NCBI GenBank assembly: GCA_900316585.1
Contig: ONDM01000001.1
Span: 310,001-374,000 of the forward strand
DNA: 64,000 nucleotides
Reading direction: 5' to 3'
Source: an uncultured Prevotellaceae bacterium
Lineage (GTDB): Bacteria > Bacteroidota > Bacteroidia > Bacteroidales > Bacteroidaceae
Part shown: one piece after another, positions 26,277 to 34,905 of the stretch
How positions within the stretch are numbered: the first letter of the stretch is position 1
Layout: each line of letters opens with the position of its first letter
Translations under genes and position numbers: made by a program
Notes under the pieces: generated by a model
Database searches by the model: none
What the model was told of the DNA's origin: nothing
Seen by the model: only the letters and a program-made list of their open reading frames with translations

Positions 26277-27401
26277 TTATTTTTCCAAGACCTCTACCAC
26301 CTGTTCCAGCAGTGAGATGATAGGCAGATGCTGAGGACAAGCCCCCTCACACTGTCCGCACTGCAGACATTCCGAAGCCTTTGCACCACCCGGACGCCAG
26401 CTGTAGTCCATCCGAGCCATCTTCAGGTTGCCGTAGAGCTTGTACGTGTTCATCACGTTGAATACCTCCGGGATATGGATACCGGCAGGACAACCCTTTG
26501 TACAGTAGTGGCACGACGTACACGGAATCTGGTCCACCCGTGCCATGGCATCCCTAGCCTGCTTCAGCACCAGCTGCTCCTCGGCAGAGAGCGGTTCAAA
26601 GTCGCGCATATAGCTCACATTATCCTCCATCTGCTCCAGGCTGGACATACCGCTCAGTACCACCATCACCTCAGGCAGTGAAGCCACGAAACGGATTGCC
26701 CACGAAGCCAGCGAAGCATCCGGGTTGGCATTCTGCAGAATCTTTGCCACTGGCTCAGGCGGAGTACTCAGTGTACCACCCTTCACAGGCTCCATCACCA
26801 CCACAGGCTTACCGTGAGCCACAGCCACCTCGTAGCATTTCCTGGACTGAATCACATTATTCTCCCAGTCGGCATAGTTTATCTGCAGCTGCACGAACTC
26901 CACCTCCGGGTGCGCCTTCAGCACCTCATCCAGCAGTTCTGGCTCATCGTGGAACGAAAGGCCCCAGTGCCGTATCAGCCCCTTGTCCTTCATCTCCTTC
27001 ATGAAGTGCCAGATGCCGTAAAGGTCATAGAGCGGCAGACTAGCCCGCGTGATGCTGTGCACCAGGTAGAAGTCGAAGTACCCTGCACCCGTGCGCTCCA
27101 GGCTGATACGCAGCTCATCCTTGGCCTCCTGCTCGTTGCCGCACGCCCAAGCCTGTGCGTTCAGCTTGCTGGCCAGGTAGTACGATTCACGCGGATGCCT
27201 TTGGCAGAGTGCCTTACCTATCGTCTCCTCCGAGCCCGGGTACACGTACGCCGTATCGAAATACCTGCCCCCTGCAGCCAGGAATACATCCACCATCTCG
27301 CAGATCTGTTCCAAATCAAAAGTCTTGCCATCTGTCAGCGTCGGAAGACGCATGAGACCAAAGCCCAGTTTCGGACCCTGGTATATATTCGACCAATCCA
27401 T
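26277..27401 (-). CDS. aldo/keto reductase with C-terminal 4Fe-4S domain
   Basis: The first ~270 residues form an aldo/keto reductase barrel: GLMRLPTLTDGKTFDLEQI, FDTAYVYPGSE (catalytic Asp and Tyr), YYLASKLN and YFDFYLVHSI. The C-terminal ~100 residues carry two ferredoxin-like cysteine sets, CTSCHYCTKGCPAG and CLQCGQCEGACPQ. Such Fe-S fusions are common in anaerobes; electron donor and substrate are unknown. The protein is cytoplasmic and its gene converges on nrdG. Confidence 0.9.
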   Translation of the reverse strand: MDWSNIYQGPKLGFGLMRLPTLTDGKTFDLEQICEMVDVFLAAGGRYFDTAYVYPGSEETIGKALCQRHPRESYYLASKLNAQAWACGNEQEAKDELRISLERTGAGYFDFYLVHSITRASLPLYDLYGIWHFMKEMKDKGLIRHWGLSFHDEPELLDEVLKAHPEVEFVQLQINYADWENNVIQSRKCYEVAVAHGKPVVVMEPVKGGTLSTPPEPVAKILQNANPDASLASWAIRFVASLPEVMVVLSGMSSLEQMEDNVSYMRDFEPLSAEEQLVLKQARDAMARVDQIPCTSCHYCTKGCPAGIHIPEVFNVMNTYKLYGNLKMARMDYSWRPGGAKASECLQCGQCEGACPQHLPIISLLEQVVEVLEK

Positions 27402-27528
27402 AGTATCGTTATTTAAGTTAAGGTTTACAAATTTACGTATTTTTCAGAAAAACGGAAAAATTTATTCTATAAATTCCACTTCAAGGCCCAAAAAAATGAT
27501 AAGACTTTACCATTTGGCAACAAATCAC

Positions 27529-27536
27529 TATATTTG
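27529..27536 (+). promoter_or_regulatory. -7 box for the SDR gene
   Basis: TATATTTG matches TAnnTTTG, 30 bp before the ATG; no TTTG at the ideal distance was found. Confidence 0.45.
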
Positions 27537-27566
27537 TAACTAGATATATCTAAATATAATACGATC

Positions 27567-28382
27567 ATGAAAGTAGCAGGAAAAGTCATCGCAGTTACCG
27601 GAGCAGGCAACGGCATGGGAAGAGAGATTACGCTGAACCTACTCCACAAAGGAGCAAAAGTCATCGGCCTGGACATCAACCTGGAAGGCCTGAAGAAGAC
27701 ACAGGAGTTGGCCGGAGAGAAAGGCCAGAACATGAAGTTCATGCAGCTTGACATCACAAACCGGGAAGCAGTGGAGAAGGCTGCAACCGATGCCGTGAAC
27801 CTGTTCGGAGCCGTCGACGGCCTCATCAACAATGCAGGAATCATCCAAGATTTCGTACCCGTGAGCCAGATGGAGTATCGTGCCATCGAACGCGTGATGA
27901 ACATCAACTTCTACGGCACCCTGTATATGGTGAAATCCTTCCTCCCCCATTTACTTACCCGTCCTCAGGCCCACATTGTGAACGTAGCCAGCATGGGAGC
28001 CTTCACCCCCGTACCAGGCCAGACCTTCTACGGAGCCTCCAAGGCAGCCGTCAGAGCCTTGACAGAAGGACTGATGGGTGAGCTCATGGACACCAACGTA
28101 GAAGTGAGCGAAGTATTCCCCGGAGCGATAGCTACCAACATCCAGGCCCACTCCGGAATAAAGAATGCCCCGAACATAGAGAATGTATCCGAAGAAGAGT
28201 TGAAGAAGCACAACACCTTACCTAGGGATGCGGCAGAAATCCTGGTAAGAGGCATGGAGGCAGGCAAGTGGAAAATCATCATCGGCAAAGACTGCAAGCA
28301 GATGGACTTGATGATGCGTATTGCCCCCAAGTTTACCATGAAGAAGATGGCAGCAGCCATGAAGAAAGTCTATCACATCTAA
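27567..28382 (+). CDS. short-chain dehydrogenase/reductase
   Basis: A 271-residue classical SDR using NAD(P)H. The cofactor loop is VTGAGNGMGREI (TGxxxGxG), NNAG is at LINNAGI, and the catalytic Tyr-Lys pair is in FYGASKAAV with Ser upstream in VNVASMG. Substrate is unknown. The C-terminal MKKMAAAMKKVYHI is basic and amphipathic. It converges on an AraC-type regulator gene 18 bp away; no other link is visible. Confidence 0.92.
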   Translation: MKVAGKVIAVTGAGNGMGREITLNLLHKGAKVIGLDINLEGLKKTQELAGEKGQNMKFMQLDITNREAVEKAATDAVNLFGAVDGLINNAGIIQDFVPVSQMEYRAIERVMNINFYGTLYMVKSFLPHLLTRPQAHIVNVASMGAFTPVPGQTFYGASKAAVRALTEGLMGELMDTNVEVSEVFPGAIATNIQAHSGIKNAPNIENVSEEELKKHNTLPRDAAEILVRGMEAGKWKIIIGKDCKQMDLMMRIAPKFTMKKMAAAMKKVYHI

Positions 28383-28400
28383 ACCCTTCCGGGCCTCACG

Positions 28401-29309
28401 TCAAGCCAATTGTTGGAATGACAAGGGCGTATAGCCCGTATGTTTCTTGAAATACCGGCCAAAGAACGACTGGCTGGAAAAGTTCAGCATCTCGCTCACC
28501 TGCATGATGGTGTATTGCCTGCTGCGAATCAGCTGCTTTGCCTCCACGATAATGAAATTATCGAAGTGTTCCCCCACCGTAAGGCCGCTTTGTGCAAGCA
28601 CCACACGCGACAGATAGGCTGGAGTCACACACAGCTTGTCGGCATAGTACCCCACATTCCGCTCCTTGCGAAAATCCCGCTGCAGCAGCTCCATGAACCT
28701 GTTGAACAGTTCCTGCTGCCGGGTAGGCTTCGCCTCTGCCAGGAGGTCCTGCTGCAGATACACAGCATACACATTGAAAAGAAGCACCTGCAGGTAGCCC
28801 TTCAAGATTTCATGATGCACCACATCCTTCTGCTCATCCAACAGATGTTTTTTCAGTTGCCGGTAGGCCGACAAGCATTCATCGGCCCTCTCCTTTCCCA
28901 GGTGGCAAACAGGCAGATGCTGCAAGGTACGCTGCAAGACCGACAGGTCCAAGTGGCTGAAGATAGGATAATAGAAAGACTCATCCAGGATGATAGAAAA
29001 GAAAAGAGCGTCATCGCTCATGTCGGTTACCTCACAGATGACCCCGCTTTTGAGAAACAGCGAGTCGTACGCATGCATCTCATAAGGCTTTAGCCCCACA
29101 TTCACCTTGGTCACCCCGCTCAGCGTGACAAAAAGCGACATGGCAGAAACATATTGGATAGGACGGTTCAGCAGCTCCTTCCGCTCATTGTCCTCAGGCC
29201 GGAAAGGTACATCCACGTTGTCCATCAGTCGCAACGAGTTTTCCATCGTCGCTGTGGCTGGTGTATAATCCATCTCTGCAGTAGTAACTGGTCTATATAA
29301 CTGTTTCAT
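28401..29309 (-). CDS. AraC-family transcriptional regulator
   Basis: The N-terminal ~190 residues resemble a cupin-like sensing domain (FVTLSGVTKVNVGLKPYEMHAY). The last ~100 residues form the double HTH of the AraC family: NVGYYADKLCVTPAYLSRVV, then QVSEMLNFSSQSFFGRYFKKHTGYTPL. The ligand is unknown. The divergent or adjacent SDR and esterase genes are possible targets but no operator could be identified. The DNA-binding domain is complete. Confidence 0.92.
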   Translation of the reverse strand: MKQLYRPVTTAEMDYTPATATMENSLRLMDNVDVPFRPEDNERKELLNRPIQYVSAMSLFVTLSGVTKVNVGLKPYEMHAYDSLFLKSGVICEVTDMSDDALFFSIILDESFYYPIFSHLDLSVLQRTLQHLPVCHLGKERADECLSAYRQLKKHLLDEQKDVVHHEILKGYLQVLLFNVYAVYLQQDLLAEAKPTRQQELFNRFMELLQRDFRKERNVGYYADKLCVTPAYLSRVVLAQSGLTVGEHFDNFIIVEAKQLIRSRQYTIMQVSEMLNFSSQSFFGRYFKKHTGYTPLSFQQLA

Positions 29310-29375
29310 CTTGCCCTGGACGCTAATTCATTGTGCTAAGATACAACAATTAAACATCCAGGACAAATAATCAGT

Positions 29376-30401
29376 TTAAAAAACGATACTTTCAGGTTTC
29401 TTCATGTTGTTCCAGTCCATCTGGTCCAGGTACATGCCATAGCCCAGAATATAGAAAGGCACATACTTTATCATCGCATCCACCGATGTCATGTTGGCTG
29501 GTTCCTTCTCCTTCGACTCCGTATTGATGCAAGTCTGCTGACCGTTCTCCACAAAGTCACGCAAGAAATGATACTGCTCCTCCAGATAGACAGTCAGCGT
29601 GCGCATAGCCATCACATGGTCGGCTCCCCGCTCAATCCACTTCCAGTAAGGCACACCCATTTCCTCCAGTTGCTCCACGATAGAAAGCGTACCTACAAAA
29701 CGGCAGTCCACATCCGTAACACCCAGCGGCATGGCATTGTCTTCGGTTCCATGGAAAAACATGATAGGACAAGGCTTCCGTTTCCAGGTAAGCTTCTGCT
29801 GCCCCAGCTCCAAGGTTATACAACCAGCCTGGGAGATGACACCGGCATAGCTGAAATCCTTAGGCAGACGCTTGGTATACTCCTCATCATTGCAGAAGTC
29901 ATAGACAGTCTGCAGGGAAGCCATGGCTCCTGCGCTGCCACCAGCCAGACAGAACTTGGCAGGGTTTGCCTTCCAGTCTTTCTGCTGCAACACGAAGTTG
30001 GTAGCATCCACCACATCGCTGCAAGCCGTCTTCACAGCCACCATGTTACTGCCCGCCAAGTCGATGAGTTTCCCCACTAGACCATCAGCATTGGCACTCA
30101 CGCCAGCCAGCCTGTAGTCTATTGACAGAGCCAACCAGCCACGCTCAGCCATATAACGGCAGAATATTTCCTGGGCAGCATTCACCCGGCTACCCATGGT
30201 CCATCCGCCTCCATGGATATACATTACCACCGGACGGCCCTCAGGCTTCACCTCAGCCTTAGGATTGATATAGGCATCCACCTTCAAGGTATCCTTGCCA
30301 ATGATAGAAAAAGTACGAGTCTCTCTTGTCACCTCATTGCTCTGTGCCTTCAGGCCAAGAGCAGCACCAAACATAACCAAACAGAATACAATTTTTTTCA
30401 T
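29376..30401 (-). CDS. exported alpha/beta-hydrolase (esterase)
   Basis: A secreted esterase of the BD-FAE/acetyl-hydrolase type. The ATG at 30401 gives the signal peptide MKKIVFCLVMFGAALGLKAQ; an upstream in-frame start would add 23 non-conserved residues. Catalytic features are the oxyanion loop YIHGGGWTMGS, the nucleophile elbow LAGGSAGAMAS, Asp in FHGTEDNAMP and His in GADHVMAM. It may deacetylate or de-esterify plant or host glycans, which fits the glycosidase-rich setting, but the substrate is not predictable. Confidence 0.85.
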   Translation of the reverse strand: MKKIVFCLVMFGAALGLKAQSNEVTRETRTFSIIGKDTLKVDAYINPKAEVKPEGRPVVMYIHGGGWTMGSRVNAAQEIFCRYMAERGWLALSIDYRLAGVSANADGLVGKLIDLAGSNMVAVKTACSDVVDATNFVLQQKDWKANPAKFCLAGGSAGAMASLQTVYDFCNDEEYTKRLPKDFSYAGVISQAGCITLELGQQKLTWKRKPCPIMFFHGTEDNAMPLGVTDVDCRFVGTLSIVEQLEEMGVPYWKWIERGADHVMAMRTLTVYLEEQYHFLRDFVENGQQTCINTESKEKEPANMTSVDAMIKYVPFYILGYGMYLDQMDWNNMKKPESIVF

Positions 30402-30548
30402 AATAGATACGAGTTTTAATTTCTGCTGCAAAATTACGCCCTTTTTTCCGTGTTTTTGTACTCTTTTCAAACACTAAATTGTACTATTCCTATACAAATG
30501 CTCACTTCAGCCGTAAAATATAAACGCTGAATACCATCGTGAACGGGG

Positions 30549-30589
30549 ATAAAAAATTCCGGTGGAGGTTTTTACACCATCCACCGGAA
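30549..30589 (-). terminator. intrinsic terminator of the DUF1810 operon
   Basis: The 10-bp arms TTCCGGTGGA and TCCACCGGAA are followed on the minus strand by six T. It lies about 135 bp past the stop at 30725. The rest of the 323-bp gap (30402-30724) is AT-rich, with only a -7-like TAATTTTG (minus, 30429-30436) for the esterase. Confidence 0.8.
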
Positions 30590-30724
30590 CGCCCAGGTCC
30601 CTTATATATTATTTTCCAATCTAAACCTACTGCAAAACTACAAAATATTTTACATTTATAAAATCCTTTCTAGATTATATTCCATTTAGGACATAAAAAA
30701 GCCTATTTGACCAAAGAAAAGCCC

Positions 30725-31237
30725 TCACTCCACCTCCTCGTAGATAGGCAGTGCCAGATCCTCCTCCGTGTTGTCCGTTTCCTCATCCACCGGTTCATCC
30801 ATCAGTTCATCCACCGATTCCTCCTCATCCAGCACCCGGGGTGCATTATCCCAGTCTATATCCCAGTCTATGGACAGATCATCCTCCGTCATTTCATCCT
30901 CTTCATCCCACTCCTCAAAATGCTCCTGAATCCAATTCTGCAGAACCGACATTCCTTGCGTCCTGAGCCAGTAGTTCACTCCCAGGGCCACAGCCAGAAG
31001 CAAGAGCGTTACGATTAAGATTTTATAGGCAGACCACCCCTTCCGTGCCACCGGATAAGGATCCCTCTCCCACCTATCCTCCTCGCTCGTAGATTTACCG
31101 TCGGGAGCACGGTTCGGAAACTGGGTAGGAACCCGGTAAGGAGCCTGATTCGCAGTTCGGTTTGGAACACGGTTTGAAGCCTGGTTCGGAGTCCTTCCAG
31201 GAACACCCGTTGGTCGTTTGATATTTGAGTCCATCAT
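30725..31237 (-). CDS. single-pass membrane protein with proline/asparagine repeats and acidic tail
   Basis: Three zones are visible in this ~170-residue protein. Residues 1-50 are low-complexity with imperfect NR(V/A)PN(R/Q) units (for example NQASNRVPNRTANQ), there is one TM helix near residue 75 (AYKILIVTLLLLAVALGVNYW), and the tail is very acidic (DLSIDWDIDWDN, DEEESVDELMDEPVDEE). No family was recognised. The start is taken as the ATG that overlaps the upstream stop (ATGA); a GTG two codons earlier is in frame. Confidence 0.65.
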   Translation of the reverse strand: MMDSNIKRPTGVPGRTPNQASNRVPNRTANQAPYRVPTQFPNRAPDGKSTSEEDRWERDPYPVARKGWSAYKILIVTLLLLAVALGVNYWLRTQGMSVLQNWIQEHFEEWDEEDEMTEDDLSIDWDIDWDNAPRVLDEEESVDELMDEPVDEETDNTEEDLALPIYEEVE

Positions 31238-32076
31238 ATCCACTTGTATTTTTTACAGACCGACTTGAAAATTAAATCATCGCACACCGTAGAGAACAGC
31301 ATCATACTGGCACGCACCTTCATGGCATCATTGCCGAACACCTCATACACCGTCTTCGGATTATCCTTGACCGCCTGAGCCACCTCTATGAGCCGTTTCC
31401 GGAGCGTGGGATGGTTGATGTACTGATAGGCCTCCTTACGGCCCAAAATCCCATAGAAAAGAGCCGGACGACTGTGCGTTCCGGGGATGCCAGCCATCTG
31501 CGGGAAGACGTACCATATCCAGTGCGACACCTTCCGGCCTGCCTTGATTTCCTTCAAGGCCTTCTCGTACGTGCTAGCTCCCTCACCAGCGATGATGCCA
31601 TCGGCAGAACCCTCCTGAGCGTTCACGAAGCGCTTCAGGTTCGGGCAACGTCTCGTCACCAGCTCCTCCACGAAAGCATCATCGTCACCATACAGCTTAT
31701 TCAGCCGGGTCAGCACCTTTTGCGCCTCCATATTCCCCATGATGGCAAACTCCACCATAAAGGCACGTAGGGCCCTTACCTCATCGCTCCCGGGAAGGAG
31801 AGCCGACAAATCCTCATTCAGGCAGTAGCTGCACCAACTAAAGAAATAGCCACCCATGAAATCCTCATCTGCAGCCAAGGCCATGAACCCGAAATGAGTG
31901 AGCCGCATCACCTCCTTGTTCTCCACGCTGCAAGATTCATCCACAGCGAAGAACCGCAGCTGTGGCACATCACTCGGCTTACTGCCCTTCAAGGCCTTCC
32001 GGTAATCCTCCAGCAACTGCACATCGTGCTCCGTCTTGGGGTACTTGTCGTTTACGAATTCCTTCTTTATCTCCAT
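31234..32076 (-). CDS. DUF1810 protein with extra N-terminal domain
   Basis: The C-terminal ~140 residues are DUF1810: ALKEIKAGRKVSHWIWYVFPQMAG, HSRPALFYGI and VFGNDAMKVRASMMLFS are characteristic. Stand-alone DUF1810 proteins have about 140 residues; here ~140 additional residues precede it (SVENKEVMRLTHFGFMALAADEDFMGG and following) with no recognised fold. No signal peptide is seen. The start is the ATG at 32076, in place of an in-frame GTG at 32097. It overlaps the downstream membrane protein gene by 4 bp, indicating an operon. Confidence 0.83.
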   Translation of the reverse strand: MEIKKEFVNDKYPKTEHDVQLLEDYRKALKGSKPSDVPQLRFFAVDESCSVENKEVMRLTHFGFMALAADEDFMGGYFFSWCSYCLNEDLSALLPGSDEVRALRAFMVEFAIMGNMEAQKVLTRLNKLYGDDDAFVEELVTRRCPNLKRFVNAQEGSADGIIAGEGASTYEKALKEIKAGRKVSHWIWYVFPQMAGIPGTHSRPALFYGILGRKEAYQYINHPTLRKRLIEVAQAVKDNPKTVYEVFGNDAMKVRASMMLFSTVCDDLIFKSVCKKYKWI

Positions 32077-32179
32077 ATTCTTCCGCTTTACATCCACAAA
32101 AATAGCACAAATATTTCAGTATACAAAAGCCATCCTTAACTTTATTCCCCCCAGATGATCGCGATACACATTTTATTCC

Positions 32180-32187
32180 TACATTTG
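32180..32187 (+). promoter_or_regulatory. -7 box immediately before the AlkZ-like gene
   Basis: TACATTTG ends 5 bp before the ATG at 32193. The predicted transcript start falls on or next to the start codon, which implies a leaderless mRNA or a different promoter. Confidence 0.5.
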
Positions 32188-32192
32188 CAACC

Positions 32193-33224
32193 ATGAACCC
32201 CATAGCCATCCGACTACTCAACCAGCAACTCATTTCGCCTCAGTTCCGGCATCCTGCTGAGGTGGTGCACTACATGGGAGCCATGCAGGCCCAGGAATAC
32301 CGCCTGATGCGATGGGCTGTAGCCATGCGCACCAGCAAGCCCTCCCACCAGGCCTTCCAGAAAGCCTTCGATGAAGGCCGGATTATCCGTCTGCACCTCA
32401 TGCGAGGCACCTGGCAGCTGGTGTCCGACGAAGACTATTGGCCCCTGATAGACCTCTTCGCCCCCAAGGCCATAGCCGTGACCAAAGGTTGGATGAGCAG
32501 CAACCGCATCAGCATCCCCGAAGATGAACTGATGCACATCCGGGACATCCTCATGCAGACCGCAGAAACGAAAGGAAGTGCCACGAAAGAAGACTTCGTG
32601 CAAGCCCTGGCAGAAAAAGACCTGCAGATGGACGACCACCGGCTGTCGTACCACATCCGCATGGCAGAGCTGTCGGGCATCCTCTGCAGTGGAAAATTGC
32701 TCCCCATGAAAGCCACCTACGCCCTCACTGCCCACCGTGTAAAGCAAAAGAAACAGCTCGATGTAGACGAAGCCCTGATGTACGTCGCCCGCAAGTATTT
32801 CCAGAGCCGTCAGCCAGCCACCTTGGAAGATTTCGCATGGTGGTCGGGCCTGAACATCGGCCAGTGCAAAAAAGGCATCGAACTCTTAGGAAATACCATT
32901 CATACAGAACGATGGAAAGGCCGTGACTTCTACCTCACGGACGACTGCCGCACCCGAGGCTTCCGAAAAGGCAAGTTCCTCCTCATACCCCCGTACGACG
33001 AATACCTCATCAGCTATAAGAGCCGGGATGTAGTACTCCCCACGGAACACCGGCATCGGGCGCACAACAACAGTGGCATTTTCCAGCCCATCATTGCACA
33101 CGACGGCACCATCTGCGGCAACTGGTCACCCTTCAAGGAAGATTGCCAAGCCACCTTCTTTGAAGACACACACCACCAGCAGGACATTCTCCCGCAGTGG
33201 CAAGCCTATAAAAAATTTCTATGA
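32193..33224 (+). CDS. winged-helix (HTH_42/AlkZ-like) protein, possible DNA glycosylase
   Basis: A 343-residue member of the winged-helix family that contains the AlkZ/YcaQ DNA glycosylases, which remove alkylated bases or unhook crosslinks. The N-terminal RLLNQQLISP and GAMQAQEYRLMRWAVAMR carry the QxQ motif of the AlkZ catalytic loop; RIIRLHLMRGTWQLVSDED and GTICGNWSPF follow in the usual order. Activity is inferred from the motif only. The start codon is fixed by family similarity from residue 6 onward. Its stop overlaps the tail of an MFS gene remnant on the opposite strand. Confidence 0.83.
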   Translation: MNPIAIRLLNQQLISPQFRHPAEVVHYMGAMQAQEYRLMRWAVAMRTSKPSHQAFQKAFDEGRIIRLHLMRGTWQLVSDEDYWPLIDLFAPKAIAVTKGWMSSNRISIPEDELMHIRDILMQTAETKGSATKEDFVQALAEKDLQMDDHRLSYHIRMAELSGILCSGKLLPMKATYALTAHRVKQKKQLDVDEALMYVARKYFQSRQPATLEDFAWWSGLNIGQCKKGIELLGNTIHTERWKGRDFYLTDDCRTRGFRKGKFLLIPPYDEYLISYKSRDVVLPTEHRHRAHNNSGIFQPIIAHDGTICGNWSPFKEDCQATFFEDTHHQQDILPQWQAYKKFL

Positions 33225-33395
33225 ATCCTTGATGTTCGGCAGGAAGTAGGTAGCTATACCCAGCAAAGGCAAGAAAGCCATGAGCTGGAACACATACTGA
33301 ATGCTCGTCAGGTCGGCCAGCCAGCCGAAGAGCGCAGAGCCTATGCCACCCAAGCCGAAGGAAAGGCCGAAGAACGCCCCCGGAAGGAGCAAAAG
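33219..33395 (-). pseudogene. C-terminal remnant of an MFS transporter
   Basis: Reading the minus strand down to a TAG at 33219-33221 gives LLPGAFFGLSFGLGGIGSAL, then FGWLADLTSIQYVFQLMAF and LPLLGIATYFLPNIKDS. This is the final two-helix end of a major-facilitator exporter of about 400 residues. Only ~59 codons remain. Upstream similarity stops at about 33395, where the AT-rich toxin-antitoxin-like cassette begins, and an in-frame stop follows shortly. The gene was evidently cut by whatever brought in or replaced the adjacent DNA. The 5' part is not elsewhere in the window. Confidence 0.82.
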
Positions 33396-33397
33396 AA

Positions 33398-33820
33398 TTA
33401 CAATTGAATTATCATATCATCCTTAATAACCTCATTCAGATACATAGGAGGTAAGATAAGATTATTAAGTGCAGTATTAATGGTTTTCATGTAGATAACT
33501 CCTCTAAAGGAGCCATAGGCCAAAGATGCACATTGACACAAGAAGATTCTAGGAAGCGTAATCTGACCATCTTTTGTCAGCTTCTCCACTGTTTCTTCCG
33601 CAATATCAAAAAAAGTTTGCAGTTCAGTTTTCAGGAAGATTTGATTCTTCTGAATAAAATTAAGATTAGCTGTACATCTCAGCACCATGTTTTCTTTGTT
33701 GTATGAGAAATTGAAGTTGCTTTCAATTCCTATTTCCTGATTCTCGGAATCGTACCTATCCCATTCAGGAGAAAACTGCGTCAGATCCATTTTCATGAAT
33801 CTATATTGAATATCACTCAT
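33398..33820 (-). CDS. SecB-like chaperone of a toxin-antitoxin-chaperone cassette (candidate)
   Basis: A 140-residue acidic protein. The C-terminal half (TDELQTFFDIAEE-like segment, then LPRIFLCQCASLAYGSFRGVIYMKTINTALNNLILPPM) follows the SecB pattern in which an alpha-beta core leads to G-x-x-x-x-K-T and a short I-L-P-P element. SecB-like proteins act as antitoxin-dedicated chaperones in TAC systems of the HigBA type. The preceding gene is an HTH antitoxin 4 bp away. The family call is by pattern and may be wrong; the cassette order toxin-antitoxin-chaperone supports it. Confidence 0.5.
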   Translation of the reverse strand: MSDIQYRFMKMDLTQFSPEWDRYDSENQEIGIESNFNFSYNKENMVLRCTANLNFIQKNQIFLKTELQTFFDIAEETVEKLTKDGQITLPRIFLCQCASLAYGSFRGVIYMKTINTALNNLILPPMYLNEVIKDDMIIQL

Positions 33821-33824
33821 CTTA

Positions 33825-34265
33825 TTAAACGGCCAATGCCTTTTTCTTTGTTTCTATATCTCTATTCAAGCTAACCACCTTACAGAAAGTCTGATTTGTT
33901 TCTTCAAACTTCATATCCTCCACAATCATCTTCGGCTTCACAAATTCCACAAAAATACTCTGCTCAGAAGAAGGTATTCTCAATAGTTCAATCTTGAGTA
34001 CCTTCTCCAATCCACAGATAGTCTTTAAGCTCAGATTTTCCTTTCCGCTCAGGAGTTTGGTCACCATGGCTGGGCTGATTCCCAGTTTATCTGCCAATTG
34101 GCTTTGAGTCATCTTGTTCACTCTCAAATACTGATGAATCTCCAAAGCTATCAATGACGATTTCAACTGCCAGTCTCCGTCATCATATCTAGTTTGTATT
34201 TCATTACGCTCCTTTTCTGGAAGCTGTTTAGCTACTTCTTTCAGTCGTTTCAAGTTAAATCCCAT
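33825..34265 (-). CDS. HTH-type antitoxin/regulator
   Basis: A 146-residue protein with a clear Xre-type HTH in the middle: MTQSQLADKLGISPAMVTKLLSGKENLSLKTICGLEKVL. The C-terminal ~45 residues (IFVEFVKPKMIVEDMKF and following) are separate and could contact the toxin or the SecB-like partner. It sits between the toxin candidate (16 bp) and the SecB-like gene (4 bp). Two related palindromes flank the promoter of the cassette and are probable autoregulatory operators. Composition is AT-rich compared with the flanking core genes. Confidence 0.78.
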   Translation of the reverse strand: MGFNLKRLKEVAKQLPEKERNEIQTRYDDGDWQLKSSLIALEIHQYLRVNKMTQSQLADKLGISPAMVTKLLSGKENLSLKTICGLEKVLKIELLRIPSSEQSIFVEFVKPKMIVEDMKFEETNQTFCKVVSLNRDIETKKKALAV

Positions 34266-34281
34266 AAGTCAATCTTCTTTT

Positions 34282-34830
34282 TTAAATATCGTCTATATCC
34301 AAAATACCCTCCTCTACAAGATAGCTTCTGACCATATCCATTTTCTGAAAAACATTATCTCGCAGTATGGGTGAGTTTTGAATTTTATCATTCAGTTTAA
34401 TTCCACCATAAACCAGCAAATAGCAATTCTTATCAAGTCTGATAGCATATAGTCTTAGGAATGTAGAGTCCATAACACCATATCCTTTCACTGGCATGTT
34501 TTTTATGCTATAGCCATATTTACCTCTTAGGGGTTTAAAAAAGTCGTCCAAGTCAGGAAAATCTTCATTATCTGAGTTATCTGCACGCTCTTTCAATTCC
34601 CTCTCCAGCAAATATGCGTCCTTCAATACTCTTGATGCTGCTTTTTCAGGTTTATTACCCAGAAATCCCCAAAATTCATTCTCTGTGAACTCCGGATAAG
34701 ACCGAAAAAAAGTAACGAGATAATTCACATCTGTCCACTCATCATTAAAGAGCCTACAGTATTCAGTGCTTTTCTCCTCATCATATTTAATACTATATAA
34801 GTGGTTCGGGATAATTTCGAAAATATCCAT
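34282..34830 (-). CDS. candidate toxin of the HTH/SecB-like cassette
   Basis: A 182-residue acidic cytoplasmic protein. The C-terminal part MDSTFLRLYAIRLDKNCYLLVYGGIKLNDK looks like the central strands of RelE/HigB-type mRNA interferases (R-L-Y-x-I-R...L-L-V-Y-G-G-I-K), which also precede their antitoxin gene in HigBA operons. The first ~100 residues are not recognised, and the length exceeds that of HigB (~100). Function is inferred mostly from gene order. It is first in the three-gene transcript. Confidence 0.5.
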   Translation of the reverse strand: MDIFEIIPNHLYSIKYDEEKSTEYCRLFNDEWTDVNYLVTFFRSYPEFTENEFWGFLGNKPEKAASRVLKDAYLLERELKERADNSDNEDFPDLDDFFKPLRGKYGYSIKNMPVKGYGVMDSTFLRLYAIRLDKNCYLLVYGGIKLNDKIQNSPILRDNVFQKMDMVRSYLVEEGILDIDDI

Positions 34831-34832
34831 TT

Positions 34833-34848
34833 TTAACCCGTAAGTTAA
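34833..34848. promoter_or_regulatory. operator-like palindrome 1 of the TA cassette
   Basis: TTAACCCGTAAGTTAA, an imperfect palindrome, lies directly before the toxin-candidate start codon, downstream of the promoter. It shares the pattern TTAACCyrTArGTTwA with the second site at 34906-34921. Confidence 0.65.
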
Positions 34849-34856
34849 TTTTGGTG

Positions 34857-34887
34857 CAAAAATATAAACAAATAAACAAACCTCAAA
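34857..34887 (-). promoter_or_regulatory. promoter of the TA cassette
   Basis: The minus strand reads TTTG (34884-34887), 19 bp, then TATTTTTG (34857-34864). The promoter is bracketed by the two operator-like palindromes. Confidence 0.75.
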
Positions 34888-34905
34888 GGAAATAGAAGAA
34901 TAAAA

